A stretch of DNA of 64,000 bases, taken from Nitrosospira sp. NpAV (GTDB lineage Bacteria > Pseudomonadota > Gammaproteobacteria > Burkholderiales > Nitrosomonadaceae). The notes below the pieces were generated by a model. That model was not told where the DNA came from. It ran no database searches and saw only the letters and a program-made list of their open reading frames with translations. The position numbers were made by a program, and so were the translations under genes. Of this stretch, positions 44,021 through 52,744 are shown piece after piece. Position 1 is the stretch's first letter; the number at the start of each line of letters is the position of its first letter. The stretch lies in assembly GCF_000832065.1 (NCBI RefSeq), contig NZ_JXQM01000019.1, forward strand, positions 124,001 through 188,000, in the 5' to 3' direction.

Positions 44021-45104
44021 CAGATATCCCTCAGGAATCTATGCGTCGACCGATAGGAATGGGAACGGATCATAAAAAGGCTCATCTAATATGATGATTA
44101 GAAATCATATTATAACCGTCATGCGCCTTATTGTCCTATCGCAAAACGTACAAAGTTCTTTGGGCCTTAATCCCTTGATACGCAGCTACTTTGTGGCAAG
44201 CCGCTTGAAAAGTGGGCAACTGCCCAGACCCAGGCAGGCTTATCCGTTAATGTAATGCGGCCTAAAATGATGATGATGGGCTCGTTCACATCTACTTACC
44301 TTTTTATCGTTTCTTCCAATCGGAGGTAACTGTGAAACGTCGCACCTTATCGCGCTGATTGCTATTTGGTTTAGGCGAAATGGCCCCTGCGTCAACTGCA
44401 TGGGTATCTGCGTAGCCGACGCACCGGTGAGCAAGGTAAACAACCGTGCGGCGGACCCAGCGGAATTGGGTGCACCCCGGCGGAATGGTCTGGGTGGATG
44501 ATATTCGGATAACTGCAATCCGACCAAGGATGGATCAACTGTATCGGCCTTTGTATAAACCGACAATAGCGAGACACCAGTCAATTGCGCCCCTCACCCG
44601 GAGAGTTCTTTCCGGAAACCACAGTGAGTAGCCGCGTAGTCCTTGTTGCCTAACTTATGGCTCTCCATGGGCGGCAGCTGATGAAAACGCTGGCGCACTC
44701 ATGCAGCATCCAATGCACCGCCTGCGGCGGCGCCATAACCGGTCAGTGTACCAAAGCTCCCGAACCAGCCAGGAGAATCAGAATAAAGGCGCCCCAATAA
44801 ATCAGGTTGTCCATGGCATTACCTTCCCGTGTAGTTTAGATAACGTCCTCATCATGATCCTCGTCAATTGTTACATCTGTTCGTTAGGCATGGATTGAAA
44901 AACTTTAAACGACCCGGAATGTCAAATCGAAAAACCCGTACTCAGACATGGGTATTTTTAGTGACATTTATTTATTTTGTACTAGTATGGAAGTGATATC
45001 CAAAGACGCGGGCACGGTGCAACCTGAACACAAACCGAGACCCGTCGCCAAACAAAAACGTCAGCTCACAGGAGGGGCTTAAATTCATCATAGGAGCCGA
45101 AAAA
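44021..45104. other. Long poorly coding stretch
   Basis: 1084 bp upstream of the UbiB-like gene. Apart from the possible 23-aa peptide at 44743-44814 I can support no gene. A GTG with GGAGG at 44319-44332 starts a frame that stops after eight codons; it may be the start of a frameshift-damaged gene. No repeats of note. GC content drops toward 45000. Confidence 0.45.
44743..44814 (-). CDS. Possible single-helix membrane peptide, 23 aa
   Basis: From the ATG at 44814 with GGGAAGG upstream: MDNLIYWGAFILILLAG, ending SGALVH and TGA. One clean hydrophobic helix fills the peptide, as in small membrane proteins that regulate larger complexes. Too short for a homology call. Supported only by the start signal and the hydrophobic pattern. 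Confidence 0.35.
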   Translation of the reverse strand: MDNLIYWGAFILILLAGSGALVH

Positions 45105-45305
45105 ATGAGCAAATATGTCACCTATATACGGACTGACGAAGGCATAATCGAGCGCAAGCCCGCCGCTATCGTTACCCATTCCGATGAGTCGCTGGATCCC
45201 TACACACATGAAGAACCACTCGTGGGATGGCCTGAATCCAGAGTGTACTGGGCAAACAAGGTGGGGCCGAGCGTAGGCATCGCGCCCCTCAACTCCACGG
45301 CTTGA
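45105..45305 (+). CDS. Small conserved orphan protein (intact paralogue of the split gene)
   Basis: 66 aa, start ATG with AGGAG nine bases upstream. SKYVTYIRTDEGIIERK, YTHEEPLVGWPESRVYWA and GPSVGIAP are shared with the MITE-interrupted gene at 11749-12219. Two conserved copies in one window show it is a real gene family. Trp-, Tyr- and Glu-rich without signal peptide or helices; function unknown. Confidence 0.7.
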   Translation: MSKYVTYIRTDEGIIERKPAAIVTHSDESLDPYTHEEPLVGWPESRVYWANKVGPSVGIAPLNSTA

Positions 45306-45327
45306 CCAGGCGGCGGTCCTGATGTCA

Positions 45328-45364
45328 GGGAACCTTTGAATAACCCCCGGGTTCGGAGGTTCCC
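45328..45364. repeat. Inverted repeat GGGAACCT..AGGTTCCC
   Basis: GGGAACCT (45328-45335) pairs with AGGTTCCC (45357-45364) around a CCCCCGGG-containing loop that can itself fold. It follows the small orphan gene by 22 bp and could act as a weak terminator, although no T-run is present. Confidence 0.5.
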
Positions 45365-45551
45365 ATCTCCCGCTTTTTCAAGCGGAGCCGTTGCATTATT
45401 TTGCGGCTTGGCATTTCTGGGGAAGCGCGGTGCGGCGAAAGGGGCTTTCATGCCGCATGAGCTGGCAGGTCGCGTGCAGCCGTTGTTCGTTCCGGGGCCA
45501 CGGCGACCACCCATCACCCTAAAAATCAGGCGATGTCCCGCCCCAAAAGTT

Positions 45552-45752
45552 TCAGGAGAATTGCGCGGTGCGTACCCGACGCCGCGGAATGGTCTTTCCC
45601 CCCACCCGTGGAGAAGCTGTTAGCTCACTCATGGGCTCATGGGGCGCTTTCCTCCGCTGGGCGCGCTTGAGCATCTTGGTTGTGCTGATTTCCAGCCAAT
45701 CATCAAACTGATCAGGGTTATAGTCCGATAAATCGTATTTCTGCTTTCTCAT
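45552..45752 (-). CDS. Small basic hypothetical protein, 66 aa
   Basis: ATG at 45752 with AAGGAG eight bases upstream. RKQKYDLSDYNPDQFDDWLE, then MLKRAQRRKAPHEPM and RVGGKTIPRRRVRTAQF make an acidic N-terminal third and a very basic tail. No known family; could be a nucleic-acid-binding peptide. An in-frame upstream start at 45824 is less likely. Confidence 0.55.
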   Translation of the reverse strand: MRKQKYDLSDYNPDQFDDWLEISTTKMLKRAQRRKAPHEPMSELTASPRVGGKTIPRRRVRTAQFS

Positions 45753-46347
45753 CGTCTGCTCCTTGAAGCAAGAATCGGCAAAAAGACTGGGATGGATATG
45801 ATTTCCGCCGTCACCGTTATCCACATAAATTCACATTTTTATCGTTGGAAAGTGTGAGCGCGAAACTCAACGTCCCGCGGCAGATTCTCTGCTGTTCTCC
45901 ATACGCGATCTGTTCGGTTCCCCACTTAAGGAGGTTTTTCCTGTTTGTCTTTCGCTCGGTGGTACTGGCCGGTATTCCATCGGACTCGGAATGGCGGCGA
46001 GGATGCTTGGTGAGTCAATGATGCATTGTGCTGGAGCCGATAACCAACCTATGAGGCGCCGAGCAGGGCGCAAACCCGATGTAAGGATCGCCATCAATTC
46101 TCGACAAGGCGATCAAAATAGATTGAGGAAGAAAACGCTTTCGAATGAGAGACAGTAGGAAGCCCGGTGAAGATCACCGGGCTAAGACATCTATCAAGGG
46201 GGTAATAGATGACAGTCGGTATCTCCAGAATAGGGAATAGCCGCCTGAACAAATAATCTCACAATGAGATTGCATTTTTGTGACAAGAAACCCACTGACC
46301 GCAAATGGAGTTATAGGTTTGCGTTCATGACTCTGCTTTCATAGCCT
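45753..46347. other. Non-coding stretch
   Basis: 595 bp with no supportable gene. A strong hairpin, AGCCCGGTGA (46161-46170) paired with TCACCGGGCT (46174-46183) over a 3-base loop, lies near its right end and could be an RNA stability or REP-like element. Confidence 0.45.
46161..46183. repeat. 10-bp perfect hairpin AGCCCGGTGA/TCACCGGGCT
   Basis: Perfect complementarity with an AGA loop. No T-run follows directly, so a simple terminator role is doubtful. Two short genes flank it at a distance. Confidence 0.6.
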
Positions 46348-46575
46348 TTATTCGAGTTCCACTATATGAAGAACGGGGCCACCCCATTCTTTAGTCAGGT
46401 TTATTCCCTCGCGAGGGCATCCGGTCGCCAGCGCCTGGACTAAGCGAGCCTGATCTTCAGGATCGTAACGCCCGCACATTTCCGCGAGCATTATTCGAAG
46501 CTTTAGTGGATCTAAAGTCGCGTGCACGTCTTCGGGACCGCGCTCTTCATGGAATGACAGAATATAAACTTTCAA
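46348..46575 (-). CDS. Hypothetical protein, 75 aa, TTG start
   Basis: KVYILSFHEERGPEDVHATL, then DPLKLRIMLAEMCGRYDPED and CPREGINLTKEWGGPVLHIV. The alternation of a first strand, helix and closing strand looks like a small alpha/beta domain and coding quality appears real. The start is TTG, since a stop lies two codons upstream, with only a weak ribosome-binding site. No family recognised. Confidence 0.5.
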   Translation of the reverse strand: MKVYILSFHEERGPEDVHATLDPLKLRIMLAEMCGRYDPEDQARLVQALATGCPREGINLTKEWGGPVLHIVELE

Positions 46576-47228
46576 TTTCTAAAGTACATGCCAATAAATT
46601 CCGCCAAGCAGCAGGTTCGGAGTTGCGCATTTCTCACTCTATAGAACATTTCTATCAGCCCGTCAGATTAAAATCATCCAATTCGGCGGAAGCGATCAAT
46701 ATGACAATTAAATATCGCCGCTCCGCTGCCAGACTGGTACTCTCTCTTTTCGTTCATGCACATGACTAATCAGGATTTTGTCTTAGAAGATGTGCTCTTT
46801 ACGCCAGCCCTGAGAATTACCGATGGCTGTGCCCTCCACCAGCGTAGTACACCGCCTCTCCCACCCGTGTCAGATGTCTATCCGGACGGGGCTATTCTTA
46901 ATATAGTAGCACGGACAATGCAGAGCTCCCAGGCGGCAAAGGTGTAGGGGTGCGCGCGGATTAAATGGTATCAAGAGCTGTCGTAAAATCACTCATAGCA
47001 TCCTCCAGATTTTTGAAAAAATAAAGGCCATGCCAGCCTTTGCGGGCAGCAAGCCAGTAATAGACCGATTGAAATTAAGGAAATGTGCCGTCCCTGCTGC
47101 CGACAGCAACATCGATCGAATACATGTGGAATTGAGGAAAAACGAATGTACGCCGGGATTCCACGAGGTTCTGTTCGCTACTTCACATACGCCCTCGCCT
47201 GCCCACTTGCAGATACATAATAGGTTAA
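46576..47228. other. Poorly coding stretch before the recombinase remnant
   Basis: 653 bp with short frames on both strands, none with convincing starts or families. It is AT-richer than the following tRNA and gltX region and is probably degraded mobile DNA. Confidence 0.4.
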
Positions 47229-47627
47229 ATGGCCGCCAGTCCGAATATGATCGCGCGGTCATTGTCCCAATTCATTCGCATCTTAACCAACCACACGGGG
47301 AGAATCGACCACAGAGAGAATGGGCAGATGCTCGCGCTTGAACAAACTGACGAGCCCGCCCCATTACTGCGGAGAATTGAGGAACTCGAACGAGAAAAAT
47401 CAAATATTGAGGATTGCCTGAACCGGCTGAATGACGAGGGCTTTACAAACCAAGGAGGGGGCGGTAAAAAAATCAGATGCAAGAAAATGCTTGGTGCGCT
47501 CGCAGAGGATATGGCCTCGCTTGACCATGAGCATCTAAAAGATTTCCTGCGAAGCAGGATCGGGCGCTTGGCGCTGAATCCCGTCACTCGTATCAGCGAA
47601 ATCCTCTCCCGGATACAAAGTGGGTAA
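47229..47627 (+). pseudogene. Large serine recombinase, C-terminal remnant (tentative)
   Basis: LLRRIEELEREKSNIEDCLN, then ALAEDMASLDHEHLKDFLRS and RIGRLALNP form a coiled coil and closing helices like the C-terminus of large serine (resolvase-type) recombinases. Catalytic and zinc domains are missing upstream. The frame ends with TAA at 47625-47627, only three bases from the tRNA-Glu 3' end. It may mark an old integration. The exact left boundary of the homologous part is unclear, probably near 47320. Confidence 0.45.
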
Positions 47628-47630
47628 AGC

Positions 47631-47706
47631 TGGCGTCCCCAGGGGGATTCGAACCCCCGTACTCACCGTGAAAGGGTGATGTCCTAGGCCTCTAGACGAT
47701 GGGGAC
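47631..47706 (-). tRNA. tRNA-Glu (UUC)
   Basis: Read on the minus strand: acceptor GTCCCCA..TGGGGAC, D arm with TCTAGAGGCCTAGGA, anticodon loop CTTTCAC with anticodon TTC, T arm GGGGGTTCGAATCCCCC, and encoded CCA. Clover-leaf fits at all stems. It lies 3' of gltX on the same strand as tRNA-Ala. Confidence 0.96.
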
Positions 47707-47758
47707 TAAAGGACTTTTTGAAACGGTTTACGGCCGGATTGCCTCTATTGCCGGAACT

Positions 47759-47834
<76 letters not shown>

Positions 47835-47921
47835 GGCTATACCCCGACAAAAGGAAGGCGAATTATACTGAGGCGCCTCTTGCCAGTCAATGGATTAGCG
47901 GCGTATGCCAGGAATGCCTGC

Positions 47922-49313
47922 TCAAGCGGAAAAACCATCCAGCCGCTCATCCATGCGCCGGAGGGTTTCCTCCCTGCCGAGCAATTCCAGCACCGCGTTG
48001 ATGGAGGGCGTCTGCGCTTCGCCTGTCACCATCACCCGTAGCGGCATGGCCACTTTGGGCATCTTCAACCCATGCGCCGTGGCGGCGGCCTTGATCGCAT
48101 CGTGAATGGCGTGGCTATCCCACTCGATAACGGCGAGTTTCTCCTTCAGATGCACAATCGCCGGTTGCACCTCAGCGGTGAAATGTTGAGCTTTCAGTTC
48201 CCCGGAAGGTTCCAGAAAACGGTAGAAATAGACGGCGGCATCGGCCAGTTCTGCCACGGTATTGACTCTTTCCTTGAGAAGATTCGTCACTTGCGCCAGA
48301 TCGGGGCCCCCAGCAATATCGCAGCCATCCGTTTCAAGGAATGGCGTTACCAGTTTTGCAAGGCGCGTATCGTCGGCGGCCTTCAGATACTGCTGATTGA
48401 GCCATTGCAACTTCTCCGGGTTGAATTTCGCCGGCGAACGGTTGATAGCTGATAAATCGAACCATTCGACCAGCTGCTCGCGGCTGAATACTTCCTCATC
48501 GCCATGCGACCAGCCAAGACGAGCCAGATAATTCATCAACGCTTCGGGCAGATAGCCATCGTCCCGATATTGCACCACCGAAACCGCGCCGTGACGCTTG
48601 GAAAGCCGTTCGCCATCCGCGCCCAGTATCATCGGCACATGCGCGTATTGCGGCAGCGGCGCGCCCAACGCCTTGAGGATGTTGATCTGGCGCGGCGTAT
48701 TGTTGACATGGTCATCGCCGCGAATCACGTGGGTAATGTTCATATCCAGATCATCGATCATTACGCCAAAATTATAAGTGGGCACTCCATCGGCGCGCAG
48801 CAGCACCAGATCGTCCATCTCGCTGTTGGCAACGGTAATTTCCCCCTTGACCAGATCTGTGAATGTGACTGCCCCATCCAGCGGATTTTTTAGGCGCACC
48901 ACCGGCTTTACCCCAGTGGGCGGTGTTTGTTTCGAATCGCGCCAGCGTCCGTCGTATCGGGGCTTCAGCCCCGCCGCGCGCTGCTGCTCGCGCATCGCAT
49001 CCAGCTCTTCCTTGCTGGCGTAGCAGTAATATGCACTCCCCGCTCGCAACAACTGCTCCGCCACCTCGTGATAGCGCGCCAGCCGCTGCATCTGGTAAAA
49101 CGGACCCTCATCGTAATCCAGCCCCAGCCAGGCCATCCCATCGAGTATCGCCTGCGTGGATTGCGCGGTGGAGCGTTCAAGATCGGTATCCTCGATCCGC
49201 AGAATGAATTTGCCGCCGTGCTTGCGGGCGTAAGCCCAGGAAAACAGCGCAGTGCGCGCGCCGCCGATGTGAAGATAGCCGGTGGGGCTGGGAGCGAAAC
49301 GGGTACGGACCAT
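47922..49313 (-). CDS. gltX: Glutamyl-tRNA synthetase
   Basis: 463 aa from the ATG at 49313, the normal class I start [20 protein letters not shown]; longer in-frame starts would add unrelated residues. The HIGH motif is HIGG and the KMSKS motif reads [25 protein letters not shown] and [20 protein letters not shown] are family blocks. It charges tRNA-Glu, whose gene is 216 bp downstream. No ribosome-binding site of note precedes it. Confidence 0.96.
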   Translation of the reverse strand: MVRTRFAPSPTGYLHIGGARTALFSWAYARKHGGKFILRIEDTDLERSTAQSTQAILDGMAWLGLDYDEGPFYQMQRLARYHEVAEQLLRAGSAYYCYASKEELDAMREQQRAAGLKPRYDGRWRDSKQTPPTGVKPVVRLKNPLDGAVTFTDLVKGEITVANSEMDDLVLLRADGVPTYNFGVMIDDLDMNITHVIRGDDHVNNTPRQINILKALGAPLPQYAHVPMILGADGERLSKRHGAVSVVQYRDDGYLPEALMNYLARLGWSHGDEEVFSREQLVEWFDLSAINRSPAKFNPEKLQWLNQQYLKAADDTRLAKLVTPFLETDGCDIAGGPDLAQVTNLLKERVNTVAELADAAVYFYRFLEPSGELKAQHFTAEVQPAIVHLKEKLAVIEWDSHAIHDAIKAAATAHGLKMPKVAMPLRVMVTGEAQTPSINAVLELLGREETLRRMDERLDGFSA

Positions 49314-49551
49314 GGCGATGCCGAGTTTGGCGATTGGAAAGGACGCTATTTTACGCGATATTCGTGACCACCTTTGATAATCGTTGGGCCGGCTCATGAT
49401 AGGAGCATCGTCTTCCAGCGAAAGCGGCAATCCATGCTTTTTCCAAACGATGTTATGGCCTGTTCAATAGCACGTTCCGCGCGTTGACCAGAAGCGAGGA
49501 TTCATGCTCTAATTGCGCCTCCCCAAGCGGTTATCCATCGGCTAACCCAAT

Positions 49552-49626
49552 GGGCGGTTAACTCAGCGGTAGAGTGCCACCTTCACACGGTGGAAGTCAC
49601 TGGTTCGATCCCAGTACCGCCCACCA
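49552..49626 (+). tRNA. tRNA-Val (CAC)
   Basis: GGGCGGT..ACCGCCC acceptor with encoded CCA, D arm AACTCAGCGGTAGAGT, anticodon stem CCACC/GGTGG around TTCACAC (anticodon CAC), T arm ACTGGTTCGATCCCAGT. 75 nt. The T-arm and 3' end are partly repeated at 52552-52572, marking it as an island integration site. Confidence 0.96.
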
Positions 49627-50030
49627 AATCAAGATTTCAGCAGATATCAGGACGTATGAGCTATAGGGGCGGCTATTTGGGGGTGTTTACTGTACTGATA
49701 AGAAGGAAGTATCGGGGCTGGTGTCGGTGCTGTGCAAGTGCTGAACGTGGTCATTGGGTAAAGAACTTAGCACGCGACTCGAACGCGAGGAAGGGAGCTT
49801 GACGAAGAACTCTTCCGGTCCAGTAGAACGATGGAAACAAATGATGGCAACGAAAAAGCCCTTAAATCGGCTTCCTCGTTCCCTCCATGAATATCCACAC
49901 TAAGCCTCTGGTGTACCTCAGTCCAATAAGCATAGCATTCAAACTCTGTAAAATTACCTGCTCGCCTTCGTATGCATATGTATCGTCAAACCAAAACGCA
50001 AAATCCCATCCTTTCAGTATTCAGAGCGAC
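49627..50030. other. Left part of the island, no gene supported
   Basis: 404 bp between tRNA-Val and the SEFIR gene. The SEFIR frame stays open leftward to 49887, but those residues look non-natural. No integrase remnant is seen. Confidence 0.4.
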
Positions 50031-50990
50031 ATGACTACAGACATTGAAAGTAAGAGACTCCACCCTAAAGCATTTCTCTCCTATGCCTGGGAAAGTAATG
50101 AACTTCGCGAATGGGTAAGAGATCTCGCAACGCGGCTGCGCTCCGATGGTATCGATGTCATGCTCGATCAATGGTCACTACACCCCGGCGACGAACTGCC
50201 GCAGTTCATGGAAAACGCTGTCCGCGACAACGACTATGTGCTGATAATCTGTACACCCTACTACGCAGAACGCTCTAACCAGAGGCGGGGCGGCGTAGGA
50301 TACGAAGGTGACATCATGACTGCTGAGGTTTTAAACACCCGAAACAAGCACAAGTTCATTCCACTATTTCGTGCCGGTGATCACTGGGAAGCGGCTTCTC
50401 CTACATGGTTGCAAGGGGCATATCGCATAGATTTTCGCGGTGATCCTTATTCCGATGAACAATACTACGACCTGCTCACCACCCTCCACGGCAAACGAGC
50501 GGTTGCTCCGCCGATGGGCCCGAAACCGGTGTTTGTCAAGAAAATGAATAGGCAACCAACTACCTCGGCACAACCGTTCGAGCCCATCACGATTATGGGA
50601 GTCGTTGTAGACGAGGTAACGGTGCCACAGAACGATGGGACGCCGGGGAGTGCCCTATATCGGATACCCTTCCAGCTCTCCCAACGTCCGTCTTATGAAT
50701 GGTCCAAAATCTTTATCGAGAAATGGAATCATCCTTCAAGCTACACCACAATGCATCGACCCGGCATCGCCAACATCAGCGATGACAGGGTTTATCTGGA
50801 TGGAACAACCTTGGAAGAGGTGGAGAAGTATCATCGCAACACGCTCAAGCTCGCTCTAAAGGAGACGAACCAATTCCTTGCCGCGCAGGAGCAAGATAAG
50901 CGTATTAAGAATGAGCGAGAGCGGCAACGCCTTGAGGAACACCAGCAGACTGTCCGTGACCTATCGAACCGTATCAGCTTCAACGATTAA
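50031..50990 (+). CDS. SEFIR/TIR domain protein
   Basis: 319 aa from the ATG at 50031. Residues 12-110 are a SEFIR (TIR-like) domain: KAFLSYAWESNELREWVRDL, then ATRLRSDGIDVMLDQWSLHP, FMENAVRDNDYVLIICTPYY and GGVGYEGDIMTAEVL, where E92 could be the NAD-cleaving glutamate. A middle beta-rich part and a Glu/Arg-rich coiled coil (EQDKRIKNERERQRLEEHQQ) follow. SEFIR and TIR proteins in bacteria can abort phage infection by NAD depletion. The ribosome-binding site is weak. Confidence 0.82.
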   Translation: MTTDIESKRLHPKAFLSYAWESNELREWVRDLATRLRSDGIDVMLDQWSLHPGDELPQFMENAVRDNDYVLIICTPYYAERSNQRRGGVGYEGDIMTAEVLNTRNKHKFIPLFRAGDHWEAASPTWLQGAYRIDFRGDPYSDEQYYDLLTTLHGKRAVAPPMGPKPVFVKKMNRQPTTSAQPFEPITIMGVVVDEVTVPQNDGTPGSALYRIPFQLSQRPSYEWSKIFIEKWNHPSSYTTMHRPGIANISDDRVYLDGTTLEEVEKYHRNTLKLALKETNQFLAAQEQDKRIKNERERQRLEEHQQTVRDLSNRISFND

Positions 50991-51192
50991 AAATCCCGAC
51001 AGACCGGTTCAAAAAAGTGAAGGGAGTGAAGCGGGTAAATAAGGATGAAATATGCCTTTATTCGCTCAACACTAAATAAAGCTCTGGTACTACTATATAT
51101 CAGCCCTCCGGGTCTTTTAATTTCATCCTTATAATCCTATTATTACATCCGGTGGATCCGGACCGTAGCCCAAAAACATTTGCTAAAACAAA

Positions 51193-52158
51193 ATGGATGC
51201 CGAGAAAATTAATAAAGCAGTCTTGTCTTTGGTGACAGAAAATAACGCTGATGTAATTCTATATAGCGGCCCTATTTCGAGGCCATTCGTCGACAAAGTT
51301 ATAGAAACTCGCAACAAGAATCAGCGGCGCGAGAATGTAATTCTGATTCTGTGCACATTTGGCGGAGATCCAGCTGCTGGTTATAGGATCGCTCGATTTT
51401 TACAACAGAACTATAAACGATTTATAGTTTGGATTGACGGCCCGTGCAAGAGCGCTGGAACATTGATAACCATGGGGGCCCATGAGATCGTCATGAGCGA
51501 TCATGGTGAAATGGGACCGCTAGATATTCAAGTAGGAAAAAAAGATGAGTTATGGGAAACAGATTCAGGATTAACCGTATTAAGTGCAATTAAAGCCTTG
51601 GAAGAAAAGTCATTCGAGTTATTTGAATCTTGTTTTTTAAGTCTAAAAGGTAGAAGCGGCGGCCGGATCACGTTGAGAACTGCTACAAAATTAGCTACTA
51701 AGCTAGCTATAGGCACAGTTTCACCTATCGTAGCCCAAATTGATCCTATGCATGTAGGTGAGGTAACCAGGGCCATGAACATAGGCCTCGAATATGGTAA
51801 GCGCTTGACGAAGGATGCAAATAACTCCAAGCCCGACACTCTACAAAAGCTTATTAACTCTTATCCATCTCATGATTTTGTAATCGATAGACATGAAACG
51901 AAAGATATGTTCGCTAATGTTAGAGAACCAACAGACAGGGAAGGGGAGCTTATTGCAATATTAAGCCCGTTTGCGCGTCTTCCACTACAGGAAACAACTG
52001 TTTTTTACCTATCCGAACCACTAAAAGAGGACGAGATACATGAAAATTATAACGAAGGAGACAATCCAGGAGGATCAGTGGCTTGCGACCAAGCAGTTGC
52101 AGCAACTCCTGAGTCTGATACAGAAGAAGGAATGCGAGCAGAAGGCGGTTCAATCTAG
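51193..52158 (+). CDS. ClpP/SppA-fold serine protease (SDH_sah family)
   Basis: 321 aa. VILILCTFGGDPAAGYRIAR gives the oxyanion strand, FIVWIDGPCKSAGTLITMGA the nucleophile (S87), and HEIVMSDHGEMGPLDIQ (H104) the second catalytic region, the arrangement of serine-dehydrogenase-proteinase family (SDH_sah) proteins with a ClpP/crotonase fold. No signal peptide, so it is cytosolic. The last 40 residues are acidic and disordered and overlap the next gene in another frame. Lies 202 bp after the SEFIR gene. Confidence 0.82.
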   Translation: MDAEKINKAVLSLVTENNADVILYSGPISRPFVDKVIETRNKNQRRENVILILCTFGGDPAAGYRIARFLQQNYKRFIVWIDGPCKSAGTLITMGAHEIVMSDHGEMGPLDIQVGKKDELWETDSGLTVLSAIKALEEKSFELFESCFLSLKGRSGGRITLRTATKLATKLAIGTVSPIVAQIDPMHVGEVTRAMNIGLEYGKRLTKDANNSKPDTLQKLINSYPSHDFVIDRHETKDMFANVREPTDREGELIAILSPFARLPLQETTVFYLSEPLKEDEIHENYNEGDNPGGSVACDQAVAATPESDTEEGMRAEGGSI

Positions 52159-52276
52159 CCTAACTTTTCATGTGAGCGGTTTGCCGAGACTGAAATCTAA
52201 GGAAACACACAGCGCCCTCATTATCAAGTTTTTGAAGCAACAAGGCAGCAAGATCAACACTGTGAATATCGAGTAA
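52040..52276 (+). CDS. Small overlapping gene after the protease
   Basis: 78 aa. AGAGGACGAG supplies a ribosome-binding site for the ATG at 52040, inside the protease gene in a different frame (119-bp overlap). KIITKETIQEDQWLATKQLQ, then QLLSLIQKKECEQKA and a basic beta-type tail KFLKQQGSKINTVNIE look like a real compact protein. The intrinsic terminator starts 7 bp after its stop. It could be a partner or inhibitor of the protease; function unknown. Confidence 0.55.
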   Translation: MKIITKETIQEDQWLATKQLQQLLSLIQKKECEQKAVQSSLTFHVSGLPRLKSKETHSALIIKFLKQQGSKINTVNIE

Positions 52277-52282
52277 TTGAAT

Positions 52283-52305
52283 AAAACCCGCTTCGGCGGG
52301 TTTTT
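52283..52305 (+). terminator. Intrinsic terminator of the SEFIR-protease island genes
   Basis: AAAACCCGC and GCGGGTTTTT pair around a TTCG tetraloop and end in a T-run. It begins 7 bp after the small gene at 52040-52276. Confidence 0.9.
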
Positions 52306-52744
52306 AGTCCATACACCCCATAGTAAAATCGCAGCAAGTATGTGTTGCGGGTTTTGCTCCCTCTTGCAGCGTAGTGCACCGCTCCCGGCCTAGGCAACTG
52401 CGCCGGGTTTTTTAATTCCCTCCCCTACCCTCACCCGGGAACCCTGGGGACAATAGGAAGGGATATAAGAAGGGTAGCAGCAAATGAATGACGGTATGTT
52501 GTTAATACTTCTAGATACTATTGCTATTCTTACAGTTACTTAACCAATAAATTCGATCCCAGTACACCAAATAAGTCCACGGATATGATCCGCCTCGCGC
52601 CGGCAATCCGGCATCTAATGCTCCTTGATTTTAAGAAAGCATATGCTATAAAAAATGGTAGCGTAAGGTGACATATTCGATTCAATTGGCGCTGACCGGA
52701 CTTACTTACTGTCGAAGTTCGCGCTCATGAAAAGGAGATGATTG
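52306..52744. other. Right border of the island and promoter region
   Basis: 439 bp holding a second terminator, the right tRNA-Val repeat (52552-52572) and the leader of the gene at 52745. No gene is supported. Confidence 0.45.
52384..52413 (+). terminator. Second intrinsic terminator
   Basis: CCCGGC (52384-52389) pairs with GCCGGG (52402-52407), followed by six T residues (52408-52413). It may back up the first terminator 80 bp upstream or end a lost gene. Confidence 0.7.

Larger units (their letters stand above)
49604..52572 (+). mobile_element. Small genomic island at tRNA-Val
   Basis: TTCGATCCCAGTAC in the T arm of tRNA-Val (49604-49617) recurs exactly at 52552-52565, followed in both places by (CGCCC)ACCAAAT. 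The 2.9 kb between them is AT-richer than gltX and holds a SEFIR/TIR gene, a ClpP-like protease gene and a small overlapping gene. No integrase is present, so it is a remnant or a satellite moved by another element's integrase. The right repeat lacks four bases, CGCC. Confidence 0.6.

Noticed and set aside
44319-44360. A GTG start with a good GGAGG site, peptide MKRRTLSR
   Set aside because: It stops after eight codons. A twin-arginine-like signal appears only if a frameshift is assumed, and nothing downstream supports one.
44240-44584. A 114-codon minus-strand frame
   Set aside because: No recognisable family or ribosome-binding site; His-rich end arises from ATG repeats on the other strand.
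46756-46947. A 63-codon plus-strand frame
   Set aside because: The start lacks a ribosome-binding site and the sequence has no likeness; the region appears to be decayed DNA.
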